This document shows, piece by piece, positions 24,640 to 39,000 of a DNA stretch of 64,000 bases. Origin of the DNA: Prochilodus magdalenae (lineage: Eukaryota > Chordata > Actinopteri > Characiformes > Prochilodontidae); contig JAMWET010000658.1 in the NCBI GenBank assembly GCA_024036415.1, positions 62,001-126,000 of the forward strand, given 5' to 3'. Position 1 is the stretch's first letter, and each line of letters opens with the position of its first letter. Position numbers and translations under genes: made by a program. Below the pieces are notes generated by a model, which made no database searches, was not told the origin of the DNA, and was given only the letters and a program-made list of their open reading frames with translations.

Positions 24640-27600
24640 GTGAGTACTGGCTTTCAAAGAGCACTACAACATTTAGCCTTCGATCTTTCATGATATTACC
24701 AAGAAAATTGTTTTAAAAAAAGCAGTAGGAAATGGAAAGTACCAAATAACAAAATCCACCAACTGACAGGGCAGCATTTGACCTTATAAGCTTACATTTA
24801 GCTTTATTAGGAGTGTTAGCATTTTTATATATATCATAGGCCAGTGATATTATTATTGGCTTGGATTATTCAGCAGAGATTCTGACTTCAGTTGCACTTC
24901 CAATTGGACTCCACACTTAAGGCTTCAATAAAATTAATAGTATAATAACAAACTTTCACTATAGGAGACCGTCTGTAGTTTGCACAGCAAGTATATGACC
25001 TAGCACAATAGCTGAATTTAGCTGAGGTTAATCTATTGAAGTTTAAGACCACATTCTTAAAAAACTTACTAAATTATTATACCAAACTTGAAACCAAACA
25101 TTTCAAGTAGTTTTGCTTTCATTTAAACAGTGATTTTACTGCATGTAGCGTTTCAGTTCTGTCCATCAGAGTAAATATTTCTATATTAAAAAGCTTTCAA
25201 ACGGATCTTTGCATGTCTGCCATTTAGATAAATATATGGATAGGTAGATGGATAGACAGATGGAAAGATAGATGGATGGATAGATAGATGGATAGATACC
25301 AGACAGAATGAACCCACATACGTAGGTACTGGAATTTGGTAGAGTAGTTTGGCTGTTGATATTAACTCACTAACACACTTTAAGAAGATTGAACCAGCCT
25401 TGTGACTGGAGGGTTGCCGGTTTGATTCCCTCAACTGACAGGACAAGACTAATGTGGCCTTGAGCAAAGCACCTGACCCCTGGCTGCTTTCCGAGCGCCA
25501 TGGATAGGGCTGCCCCCTGATCCTAGCAAGAGTGCTTACTGTCTCTTAGTGTGTGTATTCACTAGTGTGTGTGTATGTGGGTGTTTCACTTTACAGATGG
25601 ATTAAGTGCAAAAGACAAATTCCTCTGTGTGCAAACAAAAAATCTCTGCTCAGAGACTGACTGGCCTCACCTAATGTGTATAGAACGCTAAACATGCAGA
25701 GAAACACTTGCATATGTAAATAGTTCCCCCTGGTATGTTTTTTGGAAATGGTTCTGTATAGCAGAATTTGTTGTTCTTCTGTTGTTGCAAAATCAAGATA
25801 GGAAAACCCATTTCATGCAAAACAGTATCGCTGCTATTATAACAAAACCTCGTATACCAAAATGAAGAGAGGAATTACATACATTAGTTTTAATGACAGT
25901 CATTAGAACCAGATGTCATTGTGGGCCATTTACCATAAAATCTGCACACTGTGACGTCCCGGCTTGCCTTGCCTCTGCTTATCTCGGTCTTCTCTGTTTT
26001 TCTGTTTGTCTTTCTCTTATCATTTCCATGTGCCTTTTGTTGTCCTGTTCCATGTGCTTCTGTTTGTTTTGGTTATTGCTCCTCCTGTCTCCGCCGCCTT
26101 GTCAGGCCCCTCATCTGTCTCTAGTTTCTAGCGCCGCCCCTTCCCAGGTGTTCCTTGTTAGTTGTAGTTGTTTTATACTCCCTGTTGTTCCCTTTGTTCC
26201 CGCTTGGTGTTTTGTCTCTATGTCAGTTGTTTTTGTAACCCTGTTCCTTGGTAGAGTTTGTTTCTTGTTTTTCCTAGTGTCTTTGGTTTTTGTTTTATCT
26301 TATTTCTTCTTTGTTAAAGACTTGCACTTACATCCTGCCTCCTCGTCTTGTCCCACTAAAGAACCTTGTAAGAACCAACTTATCCGATAAAACATTCAGA
26401 TGGGTAAAAGTTTTCAAAGTGGCCTGTTTTTGTAAAACTCCTCCACTATAAAAGGAAAGCTGGCTTTAGAACACATCCCTTTTGACACAGAAAATAAAAA
26501 ATGACTGTATTTTTCCCTGTGCAAGGCCATCGAGGGCTGGGTACATCAGTTGGCCCAGTTATACAACCCACTCCAGCCACTTCTCAAGCTGCTGTTCCTT
26601 TATGACATTTTATGAATTTTGTAGTTTAGAGGTTGTGTGGTTTACCTTGATTTGAGCTCGCATGGCTTACTCTTCCAGTCCCACATGCATGAACAAATCC
26701 TCGTACTCCACCACCTTTGACCAGTTAAGAATGATTAAATGTGCTGCACTGTCCAGTACAGATTTGCAGGATTAAAAATAAAGAATTACATGATTTTTAA
26801 AAATACTGTAGCAGGTTCTAGTTAAATGGAAAAACAAAAACCAGTGCCATTTTAGACTCTCTCAGTTTCTGTCTCTCAGTCTCCCTTTCTTTCTCCCTCT
26901 TCCGTTCTTTTTTTCTCTTGTTCTGACCACCTTGCTCTCACATACCTCGTAATCTCTCTCTCTCTCTCACTTTCTCATATATATATATATATATAGACAT
27001 ATACTGTGGAAGATTGATTTGCAGGCTTGTGTGTGAGATATTGGCTATGGTCCCACTCAGGGGATTAAACGTTCTGAAATCGCTCTGGGTCGCCTCAGCA
27101 CACCTGCTCACTACCGCAACCTAGCCAACAAGGCAGAGAGAGCGAGAGAGAGAGAGAAATAGAGGGTAAGGAAGGGAGAGAAGAAAGGAATTTTAAAGGA
27201 AATTGTAAAGGGCAGGGGCCGGTTAATAAGAGAGGATTCTGGGAACCATGTTTACATTAATCAAACCAGGGAACTGTTTCAGCTGCTGGGCATTAAAGCA
27301 CTCATTTTCAGTGTTTGCAAAAAGCTGGTTGGAATAATGAAAGCTGCCCCTTCAGATGAGCTAATGTTAAAGATAACACTGGAGCTAGTTGGCACAGCAT
27401 TGCAGATTGGGGAGGCCATGTTGTCCTTCAGCTCAGGACTTTTTAAATGTAAATGTAATTAATTTTAAATTTTGTCTGTTGCAAAGCAGTCAATTAAATA
27501 TATAATTACATTTGAATAGTTTAGCTAATCCACTGTAACAGAAGTTGTCTCCTATGGGTTAATATTGGATCAGTGAGTGATGGGTGGGATTGGAAGGGGG

Positions 27601-30600
27601 GGTATATAAAGAGAAAGGCAGAAGAAAGAAGGTGGCAGACGCTGGCACAGAAGCAGGAGAACCTGGGATTCTGAGATTCCATTAGTCACTCATTCTGATC
27701 TGTGCAGTACACCCACCAGCCACTGCAGCCTGAGTGTAACAGTAAGAGATTCAAACCTTTGACCAAAGATACGTCTGTGTAGTGCAGTTTTGAACTGACA
27801 GTGTAACACAGCACTGCATGCCTTTTCATGATGGTCTTGCATGTTTAAGCAATGACTTGCTGTTAGACAGATTTAATAGATTAGGTAATAAACCTTCTGA
27901 TAGTTTAATCAGTATTTGGATAGTTTGGCCAACTACTGGTGTTGCGTTCTCCCCAGGGGTTGGTGGATGTCAGGGTGTTCTTTGCTCTAAGCAAATGTAG
28001 GCAGCCAAGTGGGGCTCCCATGGCCCAAGGGCCCAATGAAAATATACTGTAATGAGTAACATTGTGTGTTAATGTAAATAACTTATTCTTAAATAGAAAA
28101 AGAACTGTTTGTGAGATTTATTCCAGTCCTACAGACCATATATAAAAGGTAAGCTAAAAAAATACACCCATTTTGAATGCTTGTGTTACATGAAAACACA
28201 CTGAACTTATAAGAAGTAGTCCAGACTAATCGCATTTACGTTTACATAAACGTTTACATTAAAGGCACAGTGACAAAAAGCCTGTTAAATTCTAAAGAAG
28301 GGAAATGGTCATGTAGTGAGTAAAATTTAAGCATCCCTTGCTTCCTCCTCTGTAGGATTGACATCCTGAAATATGTGATCTATGGAGTGGCTGCAGCGTT
28401 TTTCGTCTATGGGATCCTGCTGATGGTGGAAGGCTTTTTCACCACCGGTGCCATCCGTGACTTGTATGGAGACTTCAAAATCACCACCTGTGGCCGCTGC
28501 GTCAGTGCCTGGGTAGGACACACCCAATTACACGGTTCAATAGTCAATCACTTGTCATCTTAATTATAACATAGATAATTATCTATGTACAGAAATGTCC
28601 TCTCAGGTGATCTGCCACAAGATCATCACTTTTTAAGTAAAAGTCTGAATGTTAATTTTATTATGACTTCCTTAAATGTTATACAGCTGTCTTTCTCATA
28701 TTCTTTTTCTACACATTTCTACAAAACAGTTGATTTTATATGATTGTAACCAGGGAATGCATAGAAACCAAGTATCAGGGAACGTACAAAGTCTCTCAGA
28801 GTACTGATCTTGAACGATGACTCTGTAACTATGATAAAATGCCATTTGTCCCAAAGAGACACTGTACTACAGAGTGGCCTTTATGAGTCTGTCTGATCCA
28901 TGAAACATTTCTATGATCTTGGTGGTAAGCCTATAAAACGACAGCATTCAGCAACTCTTGAATGCCTCACCAAATGGCTGAATCCACTGCTCCTCCTACT
29001 GACCAAACTATAGTGGTAAAATTATGATGACTGGAAATATTAAAATGTTAATAAACTAAATATATATTTTAGTGTATGAGGTGTTTCTGTATTCATTGTC
29101 TTTGGCATTGTTTATGGGCAAAGTGGGATATCTTTTAATAAGTATATGTAAAATAAAGCCATTCCTTTTTTGTACTGGATGTACACAGATTTTATCTCAT
29201 TATTAGTAGATGTTTTTGATAATGGAGAGTCTCCTTCAGAAAGTTGGATGATGCACTGACTCCTCATTGCCCCCCTATTGTCCAGGAACAGTAACCCCAC
29301 TTCTTGCGAGTCCCACAGGTCAAAAAATATCTACGGCATTGAATGAATGTTGTTGAGTGAATACTAAACAACAAATGGATCCTCCATGGAAGCAATATGC
29401 AATCTGTCACCTTCATTGACTGTCAATAAATACTGTAATTATTTGATATGCTGACCAATCAAACCATGTATTCACTCAGGCTATTTAAAAAAAAATCTTT
29501 TATACTGTATGCAAAACATGCTTACCTTGATTGACAGCCCTGTTGGTGAGCTCCTGATCTTCATGTAATGATGCTGTTAAAGGTATTAAAGTAGTGATGT
29601 GTCATTCAACAAAAGTGTCTCCAATCACTCAGTCTCCCTTCGTTTCCCTGCATTTATAATCTTTCTGTTTCTCTCTGCCCTCTCAGTTCATCATGTTGAC
29701 CTATATCTTTATGCTGGCCTGGCTCGGAGTCACTGCTTTCACCTCTCTGCCTGTCTTCATGTATTTCAACATCTGGAACACCTGCCAGAACACCACCGTG
29801 GTGGAAGGGGCCAACCTGTGCTTTGATTTGCGCCAGTTTGGTGAGTGATTCCTGTGTTTATCTTTATTAATCAACCTTAAAATCTACACATAGTTCTCCG
29901 AACTAACAACAAAATACAAACTGTTTTTGATAGAAACATCAGGTGCTTAATACTTGTGCACAGTATTGTATGCACATAAACTTTTTATTTAAGGTTGCTG
30001 AACTTTAAATAGTAACTTAACGAGATGCAGAACACAGGGGCAGGTAATTGTCCTATTAGCTTACTGTTAGAAGTAAAAAACGTAATGTTAAAGCAGCTGT
30101 GTTACTTACTACTTTCACTTAAAGCAGTGATAAGTTTTGAGAGTGTACATAAATGACTTCTGATTGTGTTGTATTGAGTTCTGATTGTATTGTGTTTTAT
30201 TCCCAACACTTCTCTTTATTAAATATAAACCGGGCACTTGTATGCAAATGTGTCTATTATTAGGACATTACAACAAGGTTTTTGTAAGTTAGTTTCCATA
30301 TATGACTAACAGTGCCCTGACATACCTGTCATAAGATAATAGTATGGAAATTGATTAGGAAGTACCGTTTCCTCAGGGAAGTGGGACACCCACTTAACAA
30401 ATAAATATAACCCATACATAGGATGCTGTTTGCCCAACATGAGCCCAATTACATATATATTGTATATTATATATATTATTGTAGGGGTACATGCAAATGG
30501 TGACCAAGAAATAAGAACACTGCACTGACCCCTAGGATATATGTGTGGGGCCTCCTGCATTGAATGTGGAGGTGATTTCTCTCAGAGCTTCTTGTCTGGT

Positions 30601-33044
30601 TGGATGGACAGTTCCAAACAGATAAATGGACACGATCATTAAGCACCTGTGGGTGACCACTGCATTGTCCACTGTGGATGGTAATATTGTCTATAACAAA
30701 TTCCCAGTACACACATTACACTGTGGATTGAAGAATGTTAAATGTCTCCTCAGCTTTAGAAAAGGAATGTTGCATCTGTCTGCTGCCCATCGTCATTGTT
30801 CATTCAAACTAATTCACGTGGCCAGTGTTCATCCTCACCCACAAGATAACACCTCACAACATCGTCTATAGATGTGGGCATTCCCACACTTCATAATCAA
30901 CTTGCTGCTGGTATCCCTTGACTTTTGATATGTCAGTGTATATCATTGCTGACTACAAAAACATAAAATAGGTCATTTCTATAGCTCCATATTTAGTATT
31001 CCTGATCAGCTGAACACAGTGGGTCCTCTTTTTGTTGTGTCAAAATTTCTTTATCAATGGATTACAAATACCAATAGTAATTTTCCAAATTCACCAGTAA
31101 GTTTTATTTCGTGTTTTCTCCATTTGTTTTTGGACAGCAACAATATTTTAATCTTAAATTTTAAAAGACTTGATTTACTGTTCTCAGGAATCGTGACTAC
31201 AAGCGAGGAGAAGAAAGTTTGCACAGGTTCAGAGAAGTTCTTCAAGATGTGCGAGTCTAATGAGGTCAGTGTCGAATGCCTTTCATCTCTTCTCATGGAG
31301 ATTTAGCCTGTCTGCAGTCAGTCTCTTAGTGCTCTGCATGCTGAGGGAATGATATTTCTTCTCTGTCTATGGGGCTGCGTAGTCCCATTTGTCGTTTTTA
31401 CGACTCTCCACCAGTCTCTCCTCTGCCCTTAACTGCTTTTACATCCTCAATCACTCACAATAGTGGGGATTCCTCTATTAGCATGAGCTACGTACATGCA
31501 GTGCTGGAGAGTGGTGATAACCAGGGAGGGACATAAAGGAATGAACAAAGCTGTAGAAAGCAACAAAAACAAGTATTTTATGAAAGCAGTTTAGGAGAGA
31601 ACTGCATTTACTTGATACAACTGCGTGCTTTGGTCCCAAGTAAATTTAATATGTTATCTTTACAACAACACAACAAATGCAATTCATATAAAGTCTAAAA
31701 CAACATTGAGTTAATATAATATTCTCTCACTGGCTACTTTATTATATATTGTATCTGCAAACAGTCCCTGTTTTATCAGGTCCTTTTACCATTTTATCAT
31801 TCTACAATTACATAGTGTTGTCCATATTTGTCTGGGCATACACTGTCAGCTCCTTTTAACCTCGTTCTTCAATGATTAGGACCCCCACAGAGCCACCACA
31901 GAGCAGGCACTATTGTGCGGTAGATCATTCTTAGCATTTGAGTGATTTAGTGTTATTGTGTGTTTTGCTGGTACATGTGGATCAGACACAGTGGTGCTAG
32001 TGATTTTAAACACTGGGTCCACTTACAGTCCACTCTGTTAGACACTTCTACCTTGTTGGTCCACCTTGATATAAAGTCAGACACAATAGCTTATCTGTCG
32101 GTTTTGCCAGTCAATGGCGAGAAACTAACAGTGTAGGTGGGCTAATATACACATCTCTCTTGTTGGTACAGTCTGAAACCCTTTGGACGTCCAGATATTA
32201 CAGTACTTATTACAGAATTTGAAACAGGCTGACTGGTTGACTGTGTTTACTGTGTGTTTTAAGGAGCTTTTATTGGAGTGTGTTTACTGGGCTGAATCAC
32301 ACATTGTGGTTTTAGGATTCTTCTAAGAGTAATTCTAAGAGTTTTCTTTCTTTTGGCCTCCTCCTCCAGCTGGACCTGACATTCCACTTGTTTGTGTGCG
32401 CTCTGGCGGGGGCAGGAGCAGCCGTCATCGCCATGGTGAGCTATTTTTCTCTCTCTCTGCCTCTGTCTCCCTTTCATTTCTTTCCATTTATTTTTATCTG
32501 CATCTCTGTCTCTCTCTCTCTCTCTCTCTCTCAATCTCTCTCTCTCTCTCTCTCTCAAATTCTACCATCAAATTCTTTTAGTTATTTCTTTTAGCTTTTT
32601 CTCTCCCTATTTCTCTTTTCCTCCATCTCCATCTTCATCTCTGTCTCTGTCTTTCTTTATTTTTTCCTATCTGTCACACACTGCCACATGTGTCTAACTC
32701 CACCTTCTTCTCTCTAAGGCTCTTTATGTCAGTTTCTCTCTCTCTTTCCCCCCGTCTCTCTCTCTCTTTTTCTCTGGTGTAATTATCACCTCTGATAAAG
32801 CCCTGCTGTGTACACACAGATAGTAGTGAGGATGTTAAAAAGAGAAAGGAGGAAAAGAAAGCACAGCTGGCCTGTGAAACTGGGCTAAGTGACAGGACCA
32901 GCTTTGACAGGGCCATCTTGTGTTTAATTTAGTTTCTATTTATGTTTATGTTTATTTTATGTCTTATAATTGATAACAATGTATGTGAATATGTGTGGAA
33001 ACATGTCAATGCTATTGTAAAACTGTAAGTTGTGTTTAAAGTAC

Positions 33045-33082
<38 letters not shown>

Positions 33083-36000
33083 CATAAAAGAACATAAAAG
33101 AAGGACAGAACATACTGTACAAGAGAGAGAGATATAGAGAGAGAAAGAGAGAATGAATGAGAGCAAGAGCAAGAAATAGAATAGACACAAAGAAAGAACA
33201 AGAAAGAAAGAAGGACAGCAAGGAAGAGCGTTAAGAGAAAAAAGGAGAATAGGAGAGGAAGAGATTGAGGGAAAGAGAGAGAAATGGATCAAGAGAGAAT
33301 GCAAATGAGGAGGAGAGAGGAGAATGAATAAGAGAGAAAGCAAGAGCATGAAGGTAAAGATTTAAGGAGAGACAAAAGGAGAGAGAAAGGGAGTGAAAGC
33401 AGGGAAGTGTAAGGGAAAGAGAAATAGAGCAAGAACGATATGAGAGAAAAAGAGAAAGAAAAGGAGAGTATGAGAGACAGAGAGCGACAGAAGACAGCAT
33501 AAGAGCGAAAGAGTAAGAAAGTGACAGATAAAGAGACAAAAAGAAATGGAGCAAAAATAAGAGGGAGAGGAAGAGAGAGAGCAGACAAAACACAACAACA
33601 GCAAGAGAAAGAGAAAGGCAGGGTGACAGAAAGAGTAAGAGGAATGCTCAACATCGAAAATGCATGGGGTGCTGTTGCCATGGAAACAGAGGAAAGGAGA
33701 AGCGAGGATAGGAAAGAAGGGATAGGCGGCTAACTAAGGGAATCATCTCATGAAAAAACGCTTCTTATTTCCACTTCATACTAAAGAACACAATCATTCA
33801 TTTTTCACAAAAATGAAAGTATCTTTCACAATCAGATCATAATCACAGAGTGTAGTGCATGCCGTACACCTAAACTGGCAGTTACTACACAGAGGCAGGT
33901 GAGGGTGTGTGCCAGTGTGTGTGCCACACAGTAATATATGTTCACTGCCGCAGTATTTAGCTCAGCTGGCCGTGACAACAAACCGTTTTGCTCATATACA
34001 CGTCTCACTTCACAATTCAATCTCAGACATTATGCTCAGACCAAAGCCCACTGCGTGCAGTTGGAACACCTCTGCTTGTGGCCTTTTAATTATATAATTA
34101 CATCATGCCTTTCAGAAAACTACCACTGCACTCTTGCTGTTCAAGCAATTGCAGCAAAACCTGCCACCTAGTGGCGTATGGAAGCATTGCAGTATTTAGT
34201 GTTTGGGTATTCCTGGGTGGTTTCTGTCTGAATGCGGAATCAGCAAACTGTCAGCAGCAAAGGTTATGATAAATTACTCGTCAAAAAACAGGATTAGACA
34301 TGGAATTCTTTGCTAATTGTGGTGCATAATTTCATTATTTGTAGTGCATAAGTGCATATGTTATTTGCTAAATTTGACATATTGAGAAATATGTACAAAA
34401 TATGCCAATTGTTTTGCCATTTTTTTCTAAATTTTCAGCATATAAGTAGTAATCATGCATCTAAATGTACACTGCTCAAAATACTTAAAGGAACACTTTG
34501 AAAACACACGATAAACATGATTATAAAAAATGATGCAGCAGCAACTCAGAATGGTACTCAGTAGTTTGTATGGCTTCCACGTGCTTGTTTGCATGCCTGA
34601 CAACGTCAGCGGATGCTCCTAATGAGATAATGGATAATGTCCTGGGGGATCTCCTCCCAGATCTGGACCAGGGCATCACGGAGCTTCTGAACAGTCTGAG
34701 GTGCAAACTGGCAGGATGGACAAAAACATATTGTCTCAGAGGTGTTCTATTGGATTTAGGTCAGGCGAACCGGTGGGCCAGTCAATGGTATCAATTCCTT
34801 CATTCTCCAAGAACTGCCTGCATACTCTCGCCACATGAGGCCGGACACTGTCGTGCACCAGGAGGAACCCAGGACCCACTGCACCAGTGTCTGACAACGG
34901 GTTCAAGGATTTTATCCCGATACCTAATAGCAGTTAGGGTGCCGTTGTCTAGCCTGTGAAGGTCTGTGCGTCCTTCCAGGGATATGCCTCCCCAGACCAT
35001 TGCTGACCCAGTACCAAACATGCTGAATGATGTTGGAGGCAGAATAACATTCTCCACAGCGTCTCCAGACCCTTTAACATCTGTCGCATGTGCTCAGGTG
35101 AAACCTGCTCTCATCTGTGAAAAGCACAAGGCGCCTGTGGCGGATCTACCAATTCTGGTGTAATATGGCAAATGCCAGTCGAGCTCTGAGCAGTGAGCAC
35201 AGGGCCCACTCCAGGACGTCGGACCCTCAGGCCAGCCTCATAAAGCCTGTTTCTATTGTTTGGTCAGACACATTCACAGCAGGGGCCTGATGGAGTTCGT
35301 TTTGTAGGGCTCTGGCAGTGCTCATCCTGTTCGTCCTTGCATAAAGGAGCAGATAGCGGTCCTGTTGAGGGGTTAAGGACCTTCTACAGCCTTGTCCAGC
35401 TCTCCTAGAGTAACTACCTGTCTCCTGGAATCTCCACCATACTTTTAAGACTGTGCTGGGAGACGCAGCAACTTTCTGGCAATGGCATGTTTTGATGTGC
35501 CATCCTGTAGGAGTTGGACTACCTGTGCAACCTCTGTAGGGTCCAGGTACCACAGCATGGTACTAGTAGCGACGCTGACCCAAGCCAACTGCTACTGAAA
35601 AATTAGTCAGAAAAGATGAGGGGGGACAAAATGTCAATGACCTCGTCCTTTTAAACCATTCCTGTTCTGGGGGTTACCTCATTGTTGCTTCTCTAGCGCA
35701 CCTGTTTTTAACTTTCTTATCACCAAAGCAGCTATAACTGACACACCCCCCATCCCCCCGTATATCAAAATCACAGAAGTTAAATTAAGTTGATGCTATA
35801 CTCTAATTAAAAATACACCTTTCAGGCGGTTATTAATAGAGGAGTTGAATCAGGTATGTTTGAGCAGGGAAATCACCAAACTTCACGACCAGAATTGAAC
35901 AAGCCTGATATAGAGACTCTACCTCATTTTTTTCTGCAGTTTGTAAAAGTCATCTTTTAGGCCTTGATTAATGTCCACAATTCGTTTCTGAGCACAGAGC

Positions 36001-39000
36001 TGCCCTTGGTTGGACATTTCATATTTTTGTCATGGAAAAAAACCACCAGCAACAGTGTTATACCTGACACACGTGCCACACACATCACCATGACACTTTC
36101 ATGTCAGTGTCACTGCTCTGCTGACAATGGTCCCACAACTCAACTGATAACGGTCAGCGGTGGCCCTGTGCTTCAAATGTAGGCTGGTTATATGTAGGCT
36201 AAGTGTTTAAAGCCCCAGGGAAACTGAATCCATTGTTTCTTTCTAAATAGGTTATTCTTGCTCATGTGGACACACAGTATACTGTACAAGTAAACAGATA
36301 TAAACGATTGTCAGTTACTGTGGAAATGTGAGCTATGGTGCATTTTAGTAAATTTTCCCACAAAATGGCTGATGTATATCGCCAAAATGTTCTTCTTTCG
36401 ATAGATATTGGACAGTCCAAGTCATGTGATGTGCATATGTAAGCACTATCCTCACCAATCGCAAAGCTGACATGGCTTTTCCACCCACACACCTTTAACA
36501 AAACAGTGTTTCTCTAGGGCATCACCAGCCCTGGCCTTGAAGATTCACTTTCCTGCAATGTCTATTTCCAACCACAATTTGCCAAACTGTTCCAGCTAGT
36601 TAACTTCTACAGATGTCCTTGTTTGGCTAGATCAGGTGAATTGGTCTTTTTGAGGGAGCAGCAGGTTAGATCCTATGTTAGAACTAAACTCTGCTTGAAA
36701 GTAGATCTTCAGGAGGAGGGTTGGGGACCACTGGTCTAGAGTTTATTTCTGTTTAAGTCAGATAAACGTATCAAGTGAAAACTAATAACTAGGTGAAAGC
36801 TAGGAATTTTGATTTTGAGACTTTCAGGAGGTCCAGTTTAGGACCCTGTGTATTTTGCACCTTGATGTATAAAAGCTAGGTCATGCTTCTCCTTGATCAC
36901 ATTGTTGTGTTAGTTCTGCTTCAGAGGTGTAGTGTTGTGTAGAGTAGTGTTTAAAAGCTGTGAAATTTACTGAGGGCTGTTCACCACACATGCTGATGAC
37001 CCTATGCAGAAAGTTCTCAGATAGGTTCAGTATTTGATTTTTATGTTGTATTTTATTTTATTGCTGTTTTTATTTTTGTTTATGTTTAAATATGATCAAT
37101 TTTTAAATATTTTACACTGTATTCTCTGGGACTAGCTGCACTAACTATCTTACATCTAAACATAAGTGAAGCAGTAAAACATGGTTGTTGTGCTTGACAA
37201 CCTTTGATGAATTTGATCAATTAATTGTTATTTAATACAGATAATATTATATAGATTTATGTAAGAGTATATTAAGGTGATTGAGAATGTTCTCATTGAA
37301 TTCTTTGTCTCTAAAGTTTAAATGACGGGACTCCTCTTTCCCTGTGCTGTGTTTCTGTGATGTGGGTGCTCATGCAACAGGTGGCATCTGTGTCTGTCCT
37401 CATCCGTAATTACGCCATGCTTATGACTCAGAGCCTGGGGAAATACTGCACACGCTTCTGAGGTTCCGGCTCCAGCATGGGGCCTAACCTTACACACCCA
37501 CTCCAGCCAGGGGAGCCAGCTGTGGGACCCTGGGACTCGTCACCATTGGCCATGAAACAGAAAATGGACAGTTCTAATCTAACATCCCCTAATTGGTTTC
37601 ATTAAAACACTTCCCAGGCTTCTGTATCTTATAACCTTTCAATTACACTACCACCCACCTCCTGTATCCTGTCTTGCATGAGATGGAGTTAACCCACTGA
37701 GCAGTGTGTGAGGGATGCCTCAAACTAAAACTAACTTGGCCATCCTGGAATATTAGCTCGTATTTATCTTTTGCTGTTGATCATTAACTCTGTTTTTTGC
37801 AAAGTGGTGTGACCTTAAACTGGGCTGGAACAGTCTGGAACAGTGTTTGTTCCAGCACCTTGGAAGACGATAAAATGTTCTCCAGAATTTACTGTGATGC
37901 CATTGATTCTTTATAAAAGATTCTGGATGGTTAATAGGGTAAGATGTAAACAAAGTCATTGAGAGTGGTGTAATGTTAAATGCCATGTTCTGGAGAAACT
38001 TGCAGAGCCAGAATTGTTCATAGCGGTGGTAATATCAACCAGACTTCTGAAGAGTGCAATGCCTTTAAAGGGTCCCTCACAGAAGGAACATGGTTATGAG
38101 TACTCTGCTTGTTGCCTAAGACTATGTTAGAGAGAGTTTTAAGATGATCTTGTCCTAATAATGTTTTGTAACTCATTCACATGGCAATGAGATGCGTGAC
38201 AAAAGAAACCAAAGAAAATTATTATTGCTATTTTGCTAATGTCAACAGTGTGTAGGATCCATTGTAAACATTGTGACCCTTTGTTCTTATCACCACCACT
38301 GTAAATAAATCCAGGCTCACTGCACATGACAACTTAAAATGACTTTGATTATATCTCAGTGGTTGGATTTGTTGTTGAAAAATAGAATAGCTTAACAGTG
38401 CATACTGAGGCATTACTAATGCCAGGTTGCGTGATTATAGTTTGCTGTTTAGTGGCTTTTCACTGATTATTGGCAAAATTAGCATTATTGACCAAACCAT
38501 TTCTCCAAACCACAACCATATTTTTTATCACTGCATCACAGAAGAAAACACAATTAGCACTGATCATATTTCACTGGAACAATTAATGGCCAATCCTGTT
38601 TAACTTTGGCAAGGTATGTGCATTGTGGCATGGTGATCAAGTAGCCCACTAGGTAAGTTTCTCTGGCTAGCTACAGTAGCTATGCAGGCTAACTTCCACC
38701 ACCTTCCAAATTCCTGTTTAATCCCTGCCTAATCGTGTTGTGGCATAAGCATTTGGGGTTTTAATGAGCTAAACTTTTCCCATTTGAGATGAATAACCGC
38801 TGTGCATTCCTTATTTCACTAACACGTCTCCCTCCCTGGCATGGCGGTGTTCCTGTAGGTCCACTACCTGATGGTACTGGCAGCTAACTGGGCCTACGTG
38901 AAGGACGCCTGCAGGATGCAAAAATATGAAGACATCAAGACCAAGGAGGAACAGGAGCTGCATGATATCCACTCCACCCGCTCCAAAGAGCGCCTCAATG

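Noticed and set aside
25893..26390. 165-codon open frame, seemingly a membrane protein
   Set aside because: The residues (Phe, Leu, Val, Cys, Ser) follow from T/C-rich DNA, and the segment recurs as a dispersed repeat at 47760-48115 with changed residues.
32957..33681. Long - strand frames of 120-130 codons
   Set aside because: They are low-complexity Ser/Leu/Phe products of the polypurine block, with no domain and no splice support.
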